Notes: generated by a model not told the origin, from the sequence alone. A DNA stretch of 64,000 nt from Buttiauxella selenatireducens (GCF_031432975.1 NZ_CP133838.1:4960001-5024000), one strand, 5' to 3'. Positions 9,246 to 18,227 are shown, counted from the stretch's first letter. Numbers and translations are program-made.

Positions 9246-9259
9246 TCGTATTTATTGAT

Positions 9260-9277
9260 GGGGCGGAAAACCGCCCC
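9260..9277 (+). other. GC-rich hairpin after the carbamate kinase gene
   Basis: A perfect 7-bp stem (GGGGCGG/CCGCCCC) with an AAAA loop sits 15 bases after the kinase stop and is followed by TTATGACAAATTTT. The T tract is displaced, so it may be a weak terminator or a 3'-end stabiliser lowering expression of the last two genes. Confidence 0.5.
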
Positions 9278-9304
9278 TTATGACAAATTTTCTGGAGAAC
9301 TATC

Positions 9305-9697
9305 ATGGCTCAAACAACTTTACTCGCAGTCAACGGCACCCTGATGCGCGGCCTGAAACTCAACCCGAACATGCAAAAAGCAGGCGGTGTGTTCGTGCGT
9401 GAAGCCCGTACCGACGCGCACTACCGCATCTGGAGCATTAACGACGACCATCCAGGCATGATCCGCGTGATGCAAGGCGGCACAAATGTCTCGCTGGAAA
9501 TCTGGGAGCTGCCGTTAGCCAGCTTCGCCGCACTGCTGGAAAGCGAGCCTGCCGGGTTATCCATCGGCAAAGTCAAACTCGAAGACGGCAGCGAAGTGCT
9601 GGGCGTGCTGGCGGAAAACTGGCTGACCGAAGGGCAAAAAGAGATCACCGATCTGGGATGCTGGCGCAAATACACCGGCCATTTCCATACTGCGTAA
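9305..9697 (+). CDS. Stand-alone domain related to the C-terminus of allophanate hydrolase (AtzF)
   Basis: A 130-residue protein beginning with NGTLMRGLKLN (about 9-19), then HYRIWSINDDHPGMIRV, LEIWELP and IGKVKLEDGSEVLGVL. This pattern is that of the C-terminal domain of allophanate hydrolases, which has a gamma-glutamyl-cyclotransferase-like fold. In two-domain AtzF-type enzymes that domain decarboxylates N-carboxycarbamate left by the amidase domain. No amidase domain of the AtzF kind is encoded here, so the protein must act alone or with the amidase at 3674. TGGAG lies before the ATG. Function by homology only. Confidence 0.75.
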   Translation: MAQTTLLAVNGTLMRGLKLNPNMQKAGGVFVREARTDAHYRIWSINDDHPGMIRVMQGGTNVSLEIWELPLASFAALLESEPAGLSIGKVKLEDGSEVLGVLAENWLTEGQKEITDLGCWRKYTGHFHTA

Positions 9698-9721
9698 AAC
9701 GCCATTCAGAGGGAACAAGAT

Positions 9722-10945
9722 ATGCGTAAGACCCAAGAGAGTCTCAACACGGCGTCAGGATTACGTATTGCCATGATTTTGCTGGGCATTGCCGTCACGC
9801 CCGTGCTGCTGTCGTCTTCAAGCCTCGGCAACCAGCTTTCCAGCTCTAGTCTGATAAGCGTCGTATTGCTGGGCGGCCTGATTCTGACCGTGTTGTCGGC
9901 GATTACTATCAGCGTGGGCGAAAAAGCCCGTCTGCCCACTTACGGCATTGTGAAATATCCGTTTGGCGAGAAAGGCGCGATTGCTATCAACATTCTGATG
10001 GCCATCAGCCTGTTTGGCTGGATTGCGGTGACCGCCAATATGTTCGGCCATTCAGTGCATGATTTACTGGCACAACATGGGCTGGAACTGCCGGTGCAAC
10101 TGCTGGTAGCTGCGGGCTGTGTGATTTTTGTTGCCTCAACCGCGTTTGGTTTTGCGGTGCTGGGTAAAGTGGCGCAGTTTGCCGTGCCGGTGATTGCGCT
10201 AGTGCTTTGCTACATTCTTTACGTCGCAACGCATACCGAAGTTGCCGCACCCGCTGCGTTCACCAGCATGAACACCGGCGTCGCAGTATCAACCGTGGTC
10301 GGCACAATCATCGTGCTGGTTGCCACGCTGCCCGATTTCGGCAGTTTCGTGCATAACCGCAAACATGCGCTGATCGCCGCAGGCTTGACGTTCCTGGTGG
10401 CTTACCCGCTGCTGTATTGGGCAGGTGCGACGCCAAGCGCCATCTCCGGTCAGGGTTCTTTACTCGGCGCAATGGCGGTATTTGGTGCCGTTTTGCCTGC
10501 CGCTGTGCTGCTGATTTTTGCCTGCGTCACCGGTAATGCCGGGAATATGTTCCAGGGTACGCTGGTGGTTTCCACCCTGGTGACCCGTTTCCCTAAATGG
10601 CAGATCACCGTCGCACTGGGGATTTTATCCGCCATCGTCGGCAGTATGGATATCATGTCCTGGTTTATCCCGTTCCTGCTGTTCCTCGGGATTGCCACGC
10701 CGCCGGTTGCCGGGATTTATATCGCTGACTTCTTCCTTTATCGCCGTAACGGTTACGAAGAATCGGTGCTGACCCGCGACCCGCAAATCAAAGTGCTGAC
10801 CTTCGTTGCCTGGATTCTGGGCGCCGCAGTTGGCTTTATGACGGTCAATGGGCTGTTTACGCTCACCACCATCCCTTCAGTTGATTCAATTGCGGTGGCC
10901 TGCGTCGCTTATGCGGTGTTGAGCCGTATGAGTAACCGCAGCTAA
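9722..10945 (+). CDS. NCS1-family (cytosine permease-like) transporter
   Basis: A 407-residue inner-membrane protein with about 12 hydrophobic segments. Features shared with CodB-type NCS1 carriers are the N-terminal helix rich in small residues, PDFGSFVHN in the middle, and TPPVAGIYIADFFLYRRN near residue 325. NCS1 carriers import nucleobases, hydantoins, allantoin and similar ring or ureide compounds by ion symport. Placed at the end of the operon, it probably brings in the compound degraded by the upstream enzymes. The start follows an AGAGGGA-type site and lies 24 bases after the previous stop. Confidence 0.88.
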   Translation: MRKTQESLNTASGLRIAMILLGIAVTPVLLSSSSLGNQLSSSSLISVVLLGGLILTVLSAITISVGEKARLPTYGIVKYPFGEKGAIAINILMAISLFGWIAVTANMFGHSVHDLLAQHGLELPVQLLVAAGCVIFVASTAFGFAVLGKVAQFAVPVIALVLCYILYVATHTEVAAPAAFTSMNTGVAVSTVVGTIIVLVATLPDFGSFVHNRKHALIAAGLTFLVAYPLLYWAGATPSAISGQGSLLGAMAVFGAVLPAAVLLIFACVTGNAGNMFQGTLVVSTLVTRFPKWQITVALGILSAIVGSMDIMSWFIPFLLFLGIATPPVAGIYIADFFLYRRNGYEESVLTRDPQIKVLTFVAWILGAAVGFMTVNGLFTLTTIPSVDSIAVACVAYAVLSRMSNRS

Positions 10946-10972
10946 TTCCTGGGTATACTTGGTGCAACTATA

Positions 10973-11002
10973 AGTGGCTAGGCTCGAAACAGTTTAGCCA
11001 CT
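10973..11002. promoter_or_regulatory. Inverted repeat between the permease and LysR genes
   Basis: AGTGGCTA (10973-10980) and TAGCCACT (10995-11002) form perfect 8-bp arms around 14 bp, 21 bases upstream of the LysR start. No T tract follows. It could be an autoregulatory LysR operator or the folded 3' end of the operon mRNA. I cannot separate the two. Confidence 0.4.
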
Positions 11003-11023
11003 CAACACCAGCCAGGAAGCCAC

Positions 11024-11932
11024 ATGTTTATCTCCGATGAAACCATCCGCGTTGTCCATCTGGTCGCAAAATATCAGAGCATCACCACCGCCGCCGAGCA
11101 GTTGAACAAGGTGCCATCCGCTATCAGTTACACCATCAAAAAAGCCGAGGAGAGCATTGGCGCGGAGCTGTTTATCCGCAAGGGCCGCTATATCGAACTA
11201 ACGCCTGCGGGTAGCTATTTCATCGAACACAGCAAAACCATTCTTGGCGATCTTGATGCGCTTAAACGCAACACGGTGCTGATTCATGACGGGATTGAAA
11301 AAGAGCTGTCTGTCGCAGTGAATAACATTATCCCCACCGCCACGCTGGTTGAGTTTATCCGGGATTTTGAGCGCGAATTTTCCTCCACCACGCTGACGGT
11401 CAATCTTGAGGTGTACAACGGCTGCTGGGACGCGCTTTACAGTAAACGCGCTGATTTAGTGATTGGCGCGCCGCATTCAGTGCCGAGCACGGAAGGGATC
11501 ATCAGCGAACCGATTGGTCAACTGGAGTGGGATTTCGTGGTCAGCCCACAGCACCCGCTTGCCGGGCATCTCCAGCCGCTGGAAAACGCCGAGCTGCGCC
11601 AGTATTCCGCTATCTGCATCCGCGACACCGCCGTTAACTTCGCCCCACAACAGGCGTGGCTGCTGGAAGGTCAAAAACCGCTGTTTGTCCCGGACTTCGC
11701 CACCGCTATTGCGCTGATCCAGCAAAATGTCGGCATCGGTTATATTCCGCACCATCTGGCGCTGCCTCTGCTTAATAACGGTCAATTGCTGAAAAAACCG
11801 ATGCAGGAACATAAACACGCCACCAAATTATTCCTGGCCGCCCGTTCTGATGGCATGGGCAAAGTTTGCCGTTGGTGTATGGATTATTTGTTGCAGCCTG
11901 CGGTGAGTGGGAAGTTGGGTGGTGGGAGTTGA
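11024..11932 (+). CDS. LysR-family transcriptional regulator, AllS-like
   Basis: A 302-residue LysR regulator with an N-terminal winged helix-turn-helix (SITTAAEQLNKVPSAISYTI, about 19-38) and a periplasmic-binding-like effector domain from about 90 onward. The phrases ISYTIKKAEE, NNIIPTATLVEF and GIGYIPHHLA resemble AllS, the activator of E. coli allantoin genes. It lies in the same direction as the catabolic genes, 78 bases after the permease, so it may be co-transcribed or have its own promoter. It most likely senses the ureide substrate and switches on the operon starting near 3674. Confidence 0.88.
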   Translation: MFISDETIRVVHLVAKYQSITTAAEQLNKVPSAISYTIKKAEESIGAELFIRKGRYIELTPAGSYFIEHSKTILGDLDALKRNTVLIHDGIEKELSVAVNNIIPTATLVEFIRDFEREFSSTTLTVNLEVYNGCWDALYSKRADLVIGAPHSVPSTEGIISEPIGQLEWDFVVSPQHPLAGHLQPLENAELRQYSAICIRDTAVNFAPQQAWLLEGQKPLFVPDFATAIALIQQNVGIGYIPHHLALPLLNNGQLLKKPMQEHKHATKLFLAARSDGMGKVCRWCMDYLLQPAVSGKLGGGS

Positions 11933-11945
11933 TTAAACGCTTTGC

Positions 11946-12158
11946 CCCTCACCCCAGCCCTCTCCCAAAGGGAGAGGGAGGAAAGAGTGTCTTTTCGCTA
12001 ATGGACGAGGGAGAAAAGAGTGTCTTCTCGCTAATGGGCGAGGGAGAAAAGAGTGTCTTCTCGCTAATGGGCGAGGGAGAAAAGAGCGTCTTCTCGCTAA
12101 TGGGCGAGGGAAAAAAGAACGTTCCCTCTCCCGTTTTGGGAGAGGGTTAGGGTGAGGG
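11946..12158. repeat. Palindromic element with four 33-bp tandem units
   Basis: Outer arms of 21 bp (11946-11966 and 12138-12158) are inverted copies with two mismatches, of the type CCCTCACCC..CCCTCTCCC. Inside are four tandem 33-bp units at 11985-12017, 12018-12050, 12051-12083 and 12084-12116. Units 2 and 3 are identical. Units 1 and 4 differ by a few bases. The element fills the space between the converging LysR and metE genes and would fold into a large hairpin at both 3' ends. It resembles the non-autonomous intergenic elements common in enterobacteria. A half copy lies at 58560. Confidence 0.85.
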
Positions 12159-12165
12159 TAAATAA

Positions 12166-14427
12166 TTAAGCGCTACGCAAGTTCTGCGCCGCCTTCACCA
12201 TGTTCGCCAGCGCCTGGCGGGTTTCTGGCCAGCCGCGAGTTTTCAGGCCGCAGTCTGGGTTAACCCACAAACGCTCTGCCGGGACGCTCTCCGCCGCTTT
12301 CTTCAGTAACGCTTCAATCCATTCCACGCTTGGCACGTTCGGCGAGTGAATGTCATACACACCCGGCCCGATTTCGTTTGGATATTCGAACTCTTTGAAC
12401 GATTCCAGCAGGTCCATATCGGAACGTGAAGTTTCAATGGTGATCACGTCCGCATCCAGCGCCGCAATGGAATCCATGATGTCGTTGAATTCGCAGTAAC
12501 ACATGTGGGTGTGGATCTGCGTGTCATCGCGTACCACAGCGGCGTTCAGGCGGAAAGCTTCCACGCCCCATTCCAGATACGCCTGCCAGTCGGACTGACG
12601 CAGCGGTAAACCTTCGCGCAGCGCGGGTTCGTCGATCTGAATGATGCCAATGCCCGCAGCTTCCAGATCCGCCACTTCGTCACGCAACGCTAAGGCGATT
12701 TGCTTCGCGATGGTTTCGCGCGACACGTCTTCGCGTGGGAATGACCAACACAGAATCGTCACCGGGCCCGTCAACATGCCTTTTACTGGTTTGTCAGTCA
12801 GGGATTGCGCGTACTTTGCCCACTCCACGGTGATCGCTTCCGGGCGGCTGATATCACCAATCACGACCGGCGGTTTCACACAGCGGGAGCCGTAGCTCTG
12901 CACCCAGCCGTTTTGCGTGAAGACGAAACCGTCGAGGTGTTCGCCAAAGTATTCCACCATGTCGTTGCGCTCGGCTTCGCCGTGTACCAGCACATCCAGC
13001 CCCAGACGTTCCTGTTCAGCTACCGCTTGTTTGATGTGTTCAGCGATACCAGTGCGATAGTTGTTGGCATCCAGATTTCCCTTTTTGAAGTCCAGGCGCA
13101 GGCCGCGGATTTCAGTGGTTTGCGGGAAAGAACCGATAGTTGTTGTCGGCCACGCTGGCAGGTTAAAGCGCTGACGCTGCGCCACGGCACGAGCGGCATA
13201 GTCGCTGTGACGTTGGCTGTCTTGCGCGGTAATGGTCGCCAGGCGCTGTTCTACTGCCGCGTTATGTACGCGGCTTGAATGGCGACGAGCCTGAATTGGC
13301 GCGCTCCATTCCACCAGCTTTTCGGTGTTACCGCTGTTTAACGCTTCAGTCAGCAGTGAAAGCTCAGCACATTTTTGCAGGGCGAAGGCAAACCAGCTTT
13401 TCACTTCCGCATCCAGACGCGTTTCCACACTGAGATCGATTGGGCTGTGTAGCAGGGAGCAAGAAGAGGCCACCCACAGATCACGTTTCCCGACAATTGC
13501 CTGCAATTGTTGATATTTTTCCGTCAGATCGGCACGCCAGACGTTACGCCCGTTAATTACCCCCGCAGACAGCAACCAGTCAGCCGGAAGCTGCTGATGC
13601 AACGCGTTGATATCATCTTTACCGTGTACGAAATCGACGTGCAGACCCTGGACCGGCAGCGCGGTGATGGTGTTCAGGTTTGGCGTGACGCCTTCGAAAT
13701 AGGTGGTCAGCAACAGCTTAACGTTACCCTTCAGCGCGTCATAGGCAGGCTTGAACGCGTCCAGCCACGCCTGCGGCAACTCCAGCACCAGCGCGGGCTC
13801 GTCGATTTGCACCCATTCGATGCCGCGTTTTGCCAGTTCAGCCAGAACCTGTTGGTAAACCGGCAGAATGTCGTTGAGCAAGCTCAGGCGGTCGAACGGC
13901 TCACCCTTCACTTTACCCAGCCACAGATAGGTGACCGGGCCAAGCAGCACAGGTTTTACGTTGTGGCCCAGTGCCAGCGCTTCGTCCACTTCATCCAGAA
14001 GCTGTGTCCAGGTCAGTTTGAACTGCTGGCCTTGAGTAAATTCCGGCACCATGTAGTGATAGTTGGTGTTAAACCATTTCGTCATTTCTGCGGCAGCAGC
14101 AGGCTTGCCAGTCGGCGCGCGACCACGGCCCAGACGGAATAATGTGTCGATATCTACACTGCCGTCCGCGTTCTGATGACGAGCCGGTACATTGCCAAGT
14201 AACAAGCTGGTGGTCAGAACGTGATCGTACCAGGCGAAATCGCCCACTGGCAGTAACTCAACGCCGGACTGTTTTTGTTGATCCCAGTGACGAGCACGCA
14301 GTTCGCGGCCCACCGCCAGTAATTCTTCCTGGGTGGAATTGCCTGCCCAGTAACTTTCTTGTGCCTTTTTCAGTTCGCGGCGCAGGCCAACACGGGGGAA
14401 GCCGAGGGTGTGATTTTTGATTGTCAT
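12166..14427 (-). CDS. metE: Cobalamin-independent methionine synthase
   Basis: 753 residues, identical in length to E. coli MetE. It transfers a methyl group from 5-methyltetrahydropteroyl-triglutamate to homocysteine in the last step of methionine synthesis. Zinc ligands are visible as THMCYC (His641, Cys643) and [10 protein letters not shown] (Cys726), with the C-terminal barrel motifs [10 protein letters not shown] and [16 protein letters not shown] precedes the ATG. It is divergent from metR, with met boxes between them. The 3' end abuts the palindromic element at 11946-12158. Confidence 0.98.
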   Translation of the reverse strand: MTIKNHTLGFPRVGLRRELKKAQESYWAGNSTQEELLAVGRELRARHWDQQKQSGVELLPVGDFAWYDHVLTTSLLLGNVPARHQNADGSVDIDTLFRLGRGRAPTGKPAAAAEMTKWFNTNYHYMVPEFTQGQQFKLTWTQLLDEVDEALALGHNVKPVLLGPVTYLWLGKVKGEPFDRLSLLNDILPVYQQVLAELAKRGIEWVQIDEPALVLELPQAWLDAFKPAYDALKGNVKLLLTTYFEGVTPNLNTITALPVQGLHVDFVHGKDDINALHQQLPADWLLSAGVINGRNVWRADLTEKYQQLQAIVGKRDLWVASSCSLLHSPIDLSVETRLDAEVKSWFAFALQKCAELSLLTEALNSGNTEKLVEWSAPIQARRHSSRVHNAAVEQRLATITAQDSQRHSDYAARAVAQRQRFNLPAWPTTTIGSFPQTTEIRGLRLDFKKGNLDANNYRTGIAEHIKQAVAEQERLGLDVLVHGEAERNDMVEYFGEHLDGFVFTQNGWVQSYGSRCVKPPVVIGDISRPEAITVEWAKYAQSLTDKPVKGMLTGPVTILCWSFPREDVSRETIAKQIALALRDEVADLEAAGIGIIQIDEPALREGLPLRQSDWQAYLEWGVEAFRLNAAVVRDDTQIHTHMCYCEFNDIMDSIAALDADVITIETSRSDMDLLESFKEFEYPNEIGPGVYDIHSPNVPSVEWIEALLKKAAESVPAERLWVNPDCGLKTRGWPETRQALANMVKAAQNLRSA

Positions 14428-14460
14428 TTTCTTTCCTCAATATCATTATTCGACGCATTT

Positions 14461-14484
14461 AGCCGTCCAGATGTTTACACATCT
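14461..14484. promoter_or_regulatory. MetJ operator: three tandem met boxes
   Basis: Consecutive 8-mers AGCCGTCC, AGATGTTT and ACACATCT each match the met box AGACGTCT at six of eight positions. Tandem boxes at 8-bp spacing are the known binding arrangement of the MetJ-S-adenosylmethionine repressor. The position between metE and metR fits repression of both genes when methionine is plentiful. Confidence 0.75.
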
Positions 14485-14535
14485 ATATTGTGCAGGTACT
14501 GTATATTCCTCAAGCGCAATTTGCTCATGCCGAAG

Positions 14536-14548
14536 TGAAGGACTTTCA
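14536..14548. promoter_or_regulatory. MetR-type site overlapping the metR start
   Basis: TGAA-N5-TTCA, the MetR recognition pattern, ends on the first base of the metR start codon. Only one clear copy was found in the 120-bp metE-metR gap. It could serve autoregulation. Its part in metE activation is uncertain because of its position. Confidence 0.4.
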
Positions 14549-15501
14549 TGATCGAGATCAAACACCTGCGGACGCTCCAGGCGTTACGAAATTGCGGCTC
14601 TTTAGCCGCCGCCGCCGCCGCGTTGCATCAAACCCAATCGGCTCTCTCTCATCAGTTCAGCGATCTGGAGCAACGGCTTGGGTTCCGCCTGTTTGTCCGT
14701 AAAAGTCAGCCTCTGCGCTTTACTCCGCAGGGCGAAGTGCTATTGCAACTGGCAGAACAAGTGTTGCCGCAGATAAGCCGTGCGCTTCAGGCCTGCAACG
14801 AACCGCATCAGACAACGTTGCGTATCGCCATCGAATGCCATAGCTGTATTCAGTGGCTGACCCCGGCACTGGAGAACTTCCACAAAACCTGGCCGCAGGT
14901 GGATCTGGATTTCAAATCAGGCGTGACGTTCGACCCACAGCCCGCGCTACAGCAAAGCGAGCTGGATATCGTTTTGACATCAGACATTCTGCCGCGCAGC
15001 GGTCTGCACTATTCGCCGATGTTTGATTATGAAGTGCGCCTGGTGCTGGCAACGGATCATCCATTAGCCAACAAAACACGAATTGATCCGGAAGATTTGA
15101 GCAGTGAGACATTGTTGATTTACCCGGTGCAGCGCCAGCGTCTGGATATCTGGCGGCATTTCCTGCAACCGGCAGGCGTCAGCCCGTCGCTGAAAAGTGT
15201 GGATAACACGTTGTTGTTAATTCAGATGGTGTCGGCGCGCATGGGCATTGCCGCGCTGCCGCATTGGGTGGTAGAGAACGTAGAGCGCCAGGGTCTGGTG
15301 GTGACTAAAACCCTGGGCGAAGGATTGTGGAGCCGGTTGTACGCCGCCGTGCGCGATGGCGAGCAGCGTCAACCGGTGACAGAAGCGTTTATTCGCTCGA
15401 CGCGCTCACACGCTTGCGAGCATCTGCCGTTTGTGAAGAACGCGGAGCGACCCAACGGCGATGCACCCATAGCGAGGCCATTATCACCGTCCCACCAATG
15501 A
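14548..15501 (+). CDS. metR: LysR-family regulator MetR
   Basis: 317 residues, the E. coli length. The N-terminal helix-turn-helix ([20 protein letters not shown], about 17-36) and the co-inducer domain are intact. MetR uses homocysteine to activate metE, metA, metF and glyA. It is divergent from metE. Its last 113 bases overlap the 3' end of bioP on the opposite strand, so the C-terminal tail (about 37 residues) is encoded antisense to that gene. The start is the ATG next to AAGTGAAGGACT, with AAGG as ribosome-binding site. Confidence 0.97.
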   Translation: MIEIKHLRTLQALRNCGSLAAAAAALHQTQSALSHQFSDLEQRLGFRLFVRKSQPLRFTPQGEVLLQLAEQVLPQISRALQACNEPHQTTLRIAIECHSCIQWLTPALENFHKTWPQVDLDFKSGVTFDPQPALQQSELDIVLTSDILPRSGLHYSPMFDYEVRLVLATDHPLANKTRIDPEDLSSETLLIYPVQRQRLDIWRHFLQPAGVSPSLKSVDNTLLLIQMVSARMGIAALPHWVVENVERQGLVVTKTLGEGLWSRLYAAVRDGEQRQPVTEAFIRSTRSHACEHLPFVKNAERPNGDAPIARPLSPSHQ

Positions 15502-16288
15502 TAAAACTCGGCCAGTGGGGCTGTTCTTGCCAGATGGCGAGGTTAACCAGCAGCCCTGCCGGAACATGCACGTTGTTCATGATGCCGAGCGTTCCTGCAT
15601 CCACCTGCGTTGCGCCATAGTTCCACATGAAATAACCCAGCCCGGAAGCTACGACGCCGAGCCATACCAGGATGCCCCATTGCAGGTTGGTGCTCGGCAG
15701 TTTTTGCGGATTCCCCAGCACAAACCAGGCGCATACCGCCACAATGAATGCGCCAAGATAAAACCATGAGAATGCGCAATGCTGCGGCATCGGACGGGTT
15801 TCCATCAGCCGTTTATAACCCACCATGCCGATAGCAAAGCAGATGTTGGCCGCCTGCACCAACAGCAGGCCAGTCCAGAAGTGATCGCTCACTTTGTCAT
15901 AGCGAATAATCGCCGCGCCAATCACCGCCAGCCCTGCACTTAATGCATAACCCCAGCGCAATTTGTTGCCACTGATCAGATCGTAAATTAGCGTGACATA
16001 CAACGGCGTCATCACGGTGAACAAAAGGAATTCTGAGACGGTCAGGTAGAGGTATGCCTGGAAGCTAAACAGGTACATCACGCCGAGTTGCAGCGCGCCT
16101 ACCAGCATATACAGCAGTAACGTTTTCGCGCTGTAACCTTTAAAACGCAGGAACGGCAGGAATACCAGGGCCGCAAGTCCGACGCGCATCAGCACCGAAA
16201 AATAGCTGTCGACATGCCCGGCAAGGTATTCGCCAATCAGACTAAATGAGAAGGCCCACAGGATTGTGGTGATGATCAGTAACGGCAC
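15389..16288 (-). CDS. bioP: Biotin transporter of the EamA family (YigM)
   Basis: A 299-residue EamA/DMT protein with about ten membrane helices and an [17 protein letters not shown] tail. It aligns along its whole length with E. coli YigM (BioP), the high-affinity biotin importer, also 299 residues. The start is a GTG at 16288 giving [13 protein letters not shown]. No upstream ATG in frame fits. It converges on metR with an antisense 3' overlap. EamA proteins often transport other metabolites, but the close similarity favours biotin. Confidence 0.93.
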   Translation of the reverse strand: MPLLIITTILWAFSFSLIGEYLAGHVDSYFSVLMRVGLAALVFLPFLRFKGYSAKTLLLYMLVGALQLGVMYLFSFQAYLYLTVSEFLLFTVMTPLYVTLIYDLISGNKLRWGYALSAGLAVIGAAIIRYDKVSDHFWTGLLLVQAANICFAIGMVGYKRLMETRPMPQHCAFSWFYLGAFIVAVCAWFVLGNPQKLPSTNLQWGILVWLGVVASGLGYFMWNYGATQVDAGTLGIMNNVHVPAGLLVNLAIWQEQPHWPSFIIGGTVIMASLWVHRRWVAPRSSQTADARKRVSASSE

Positions 16289-16361
16289 GATGAAATCTCT
16301 ACAACAGGTTATGCCTTATTGTAGCGAAGGGTGTTGGCAGAGGCTTAGGTATTTGGTTGAC

Positions 16362-16384
16362 GAGTGGCGATTAAATCGCCACTC
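16362..16384 (-). terminator. Hairpin downstream of yigL
   Basis: Perfect 11-bp inverted repeat GAGTGGCGATT/AATCGCCACTC with a single central base, 12 bases after the yigL stop. No T tract follows on the minus strand, so it is a stabilising or weakly terminating structure. The remaining 16289-16361 stretch shows nothing else. Confidence 0.5.
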
Positions 16385-16396
16385 AATGTCGGCAAA

Positions 16397-17203
16397 TTAA
16401 TCTTTACCGAGGAACATCTTACGCAGGTAATGTGGAACGGCGTTATCGGCGTTGGTGCCAATCACTTCCAGCTCTGGCAACAAGTCTTTCAGGCGTTGGT
16501 GGGCATTGCCCATGATGCAGCCTTTACCCGCCATGCTGAGCATTTCTGCGTCGTTCATGCCATCACCAAAGGCGATGCACTCTTTCAGGCTGTAACCCAT
16601 TGCTTTGGATACCGCTTCCAGCGCGTGTCCTTTGGATACCCCGCCCGCCATCACTTCCAGACAAGTGAGTGTCGAGAAGCTGACATTAACTCGGTCACCC
16701 CAACGGGCAATCAACGCTTGCTCAAGCGGCAGCAATTTTTCGTGCGAATCACAGGTGAAGAACACTTTGCTGATACCATCGGCATCCAGCAAACCTGGCT
16801 CAAACAGGCTGTAATTAAACACGGCCTCTTTAAAATATTTCATCTCTTCAGGGCGATGACGGTTCATGAACCATTCGTCACCACGGTAGACGTTGGTCAC
16901 GATATCTTGATGGGTATGCACGACACCAAACAGATCACGGGCGATATCTTGATCAAGATCGTGGCTGAATACCAGGTTGCCGTCAGTATCATGCACGCGC
17001 GCACCGTTGGAGGTGATCATGTAAGCTTTGATTTCGAGGTTATCGCGGATTTGCCCCACATCGATATGGTGACGACCCGTAGCAAAGACGAAATTAACCC
17101 CTTCAGCGGTGAGCAATTTCAGCGTTTCTTTGGCGTATGGGGTGAGCAGGTGATCGGGGGACAACAACGTGCCATCTAAGTCAGACGCAACGACATGGTA
17201 CAT
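16397..17203 (-). CDS. yigL: HAD-family sugar/pyridoxal phosphatase YigL
   Basis: A 268-residue Cof-type HAD phosphatase. Motif I is ASDLDGTLL (7-15), with FATGRH near 43, a conserved Lys in GVSKGHAL near 190 and FGDGMNDAEML near 210. E. coli YigL (266 residues) dephosphorylates sugar phosphates and pyridoxal phosphate and takes part in relief of phosphosugar stress under SgrS control. The ATG at 17203 gives MYHVVASDLDG like the family, so the 22 upstream residues of the longer frame are rejected. pldB lies 31 bases upstream on the same strand, matching the pldB-yigL unit whose processed mRNA SgrS stabilises in Salmonella. Confidence 0.95.
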   Translation of the reverse strand: MYHVVASDLDGTLLSPDHLLTPYAKETLKLLTAEGVNFVFATGRHHIDVGQIRDNLEIKAYMITSNGARVHDTDGNLVFSHDLDQDIARDLFGVVHTHQDIVTNVYRGDEWFMNRHRPEEMKYFKEAVFNYSLFEPGLLDADGISKVFFTCDSHEKLLPLEQALIARWGDRVNVSFSTLTCLEVMAGGVSKGHALEAVSKAMGYSLKECIAFGDGMNDAEMLSMAGKGCIMGNAHQRLKDLLPELEVIGTNADNAVPHYLRKMFLGKD

Positions 17204-17234
17204 AGGATTTGAAACCTCAGGTGTTGAATTCAGA

Positions 17235-18227
17235 TTAATTATGCCTATCAAAAAACGTGATAATGGCATTCAGCGCTTCGGTCCGTATATCGTCCTTTTC
17301 GAACAGGATCTCATGATATGCACCGTTTATGACGTAAGGTTTTTCCCCCTCACAAGGGTTGCCCGCCGTGGCTCGAAGTTCACAGAATTGGTCATGCGCG
17401 CGATTATCAACGACGCGTTCCTCTTCTGCCTGCAGGATAAAAATCGGCGTGGTAATCGCAGTGGCTCCTGCTAAAACCTGTTCTCCTGCGAGTATCCCTT
17501 CTCGTACCCAGTGATTCGTTGGCCCACCGACCCGCAATGCTGGCTCGTCAGCATAAAAACGTAGGTTTCGGCGGTAACGTTCACGGCTATGGGTCAGGAC
17601 ATTAACGCTAAATGGTAATGCGCGCCAGCGGCCTGTTCCGATTGCATATCCCTCACGAAAACGTTGATGACCTTCCGCCCAATCAAGAATATGACGAACC
17701 ATCCAGTCCGGCCAGCGCAAGGCGATGCCAAACATGGGTGCGCTCAGCGCAACGGCATCAAAGCATTGTGAGTTCTTTTCCAGCCACAGCGTTATAATCG
17801 CCCCGCCCATGGAATGCGCTAACGCGTAGCGTTTTCTCCACGGACCATTCGCGACTTCATGCTGATAAAAGCGATCAAAATCGTCGACATAGTCGCTAAA
17901 CTTCGCCACATGCCCGCGATGCGAATCCGATAGCATGCGTCCAGAACGCCCTTGTCCACGATGGTCGATGATTAAAATGTCGAATCCACAAAGAAATAAG
18001 TCGTACGCCAATTCAGCATATTTGACATAGCTTTCGATTCGCCCAGGACAAACAACAATAACGCGGTCATGATCCTGCGAGCGAAACCGTACGTAGCGTA
18101 CCGGCACTTCGTCGACGCCTGAAAATTCACACTCTTCACGCTTACGCCAGAAGTCCATCAGTGGACCCGTGGTGAAAGCCGCAAAGGCATTTTCCCTGGA
18201 TAACCATCCATTTTTATGCTGAGTCAT
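17235..18227 (-). CDS. pldB: Lysophospholipase L2
   Basis: A 330-residue alpha/beta hydrolase that releases fatty acid from lysophospholipids at the inner membrane. It has IDHRGQGRSGR (near 90), the nucleophile elbow AHSMGGA (near 142), and the C-terminal GAYHEILFE with the catalytic His. E. coli PldB has 340 residues, so this protein is slightly shorter at its C-terminus. It is followed closely by yigL and divergent from rhtB. Confidence 0.95.
   Translation of the reverse strand: MTQHKNGWLSRENAFAAFTTGPLMDFWRKREECEFSGVDEVPVRYVRFRSQDHDRVIVVCPGRIESYVKYAELAYDLFLCGFDILIIDHRGQGRSGRMLSDSHRGHVAKFSDYVDDFDRFYQHEVANGPWRKRYALAHSMGGAIITLWLEKNSQCFDAVALSAPMFGIALRWPDWMVRHILDWAEGHQRFREGYAIGTGRWRALPFSVNVLTHSRERYRRNLRFYADEPALRVGGPTNHWVREGILAGEQVLAGATAITTPIFILQAEEERVVDNRAHDQFCELRATAGNPCEGEKPYVINGAYHEILFEKDDIRTEALNAIITFFDRHN

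Noticed and set aside
3381-11945. Accessory cluster as a prophage or transposon cargo
   Set aside because: No integrase, transposase, direct repeats or tRNA target were seen at its edges. It joins the backbone at plain intergenic sequence.
11866-12150. 94-codon frame with an 11-residue repeat
   Set aside because: It begins within the LysR gene and its repeat is simply the 33-bp tandem unit of the palindromic element read in frame.
13507-14142. 211-codon open frame on the plus strand
   Set aside because: Antisense shadow of metE with no recognisable domain.
16364-17179. 271-codon open frame on the plus strand
   Set aside because: Antisense to yigL, a clear HAD phosphatase. The frame stays open because of yigL codon usage.
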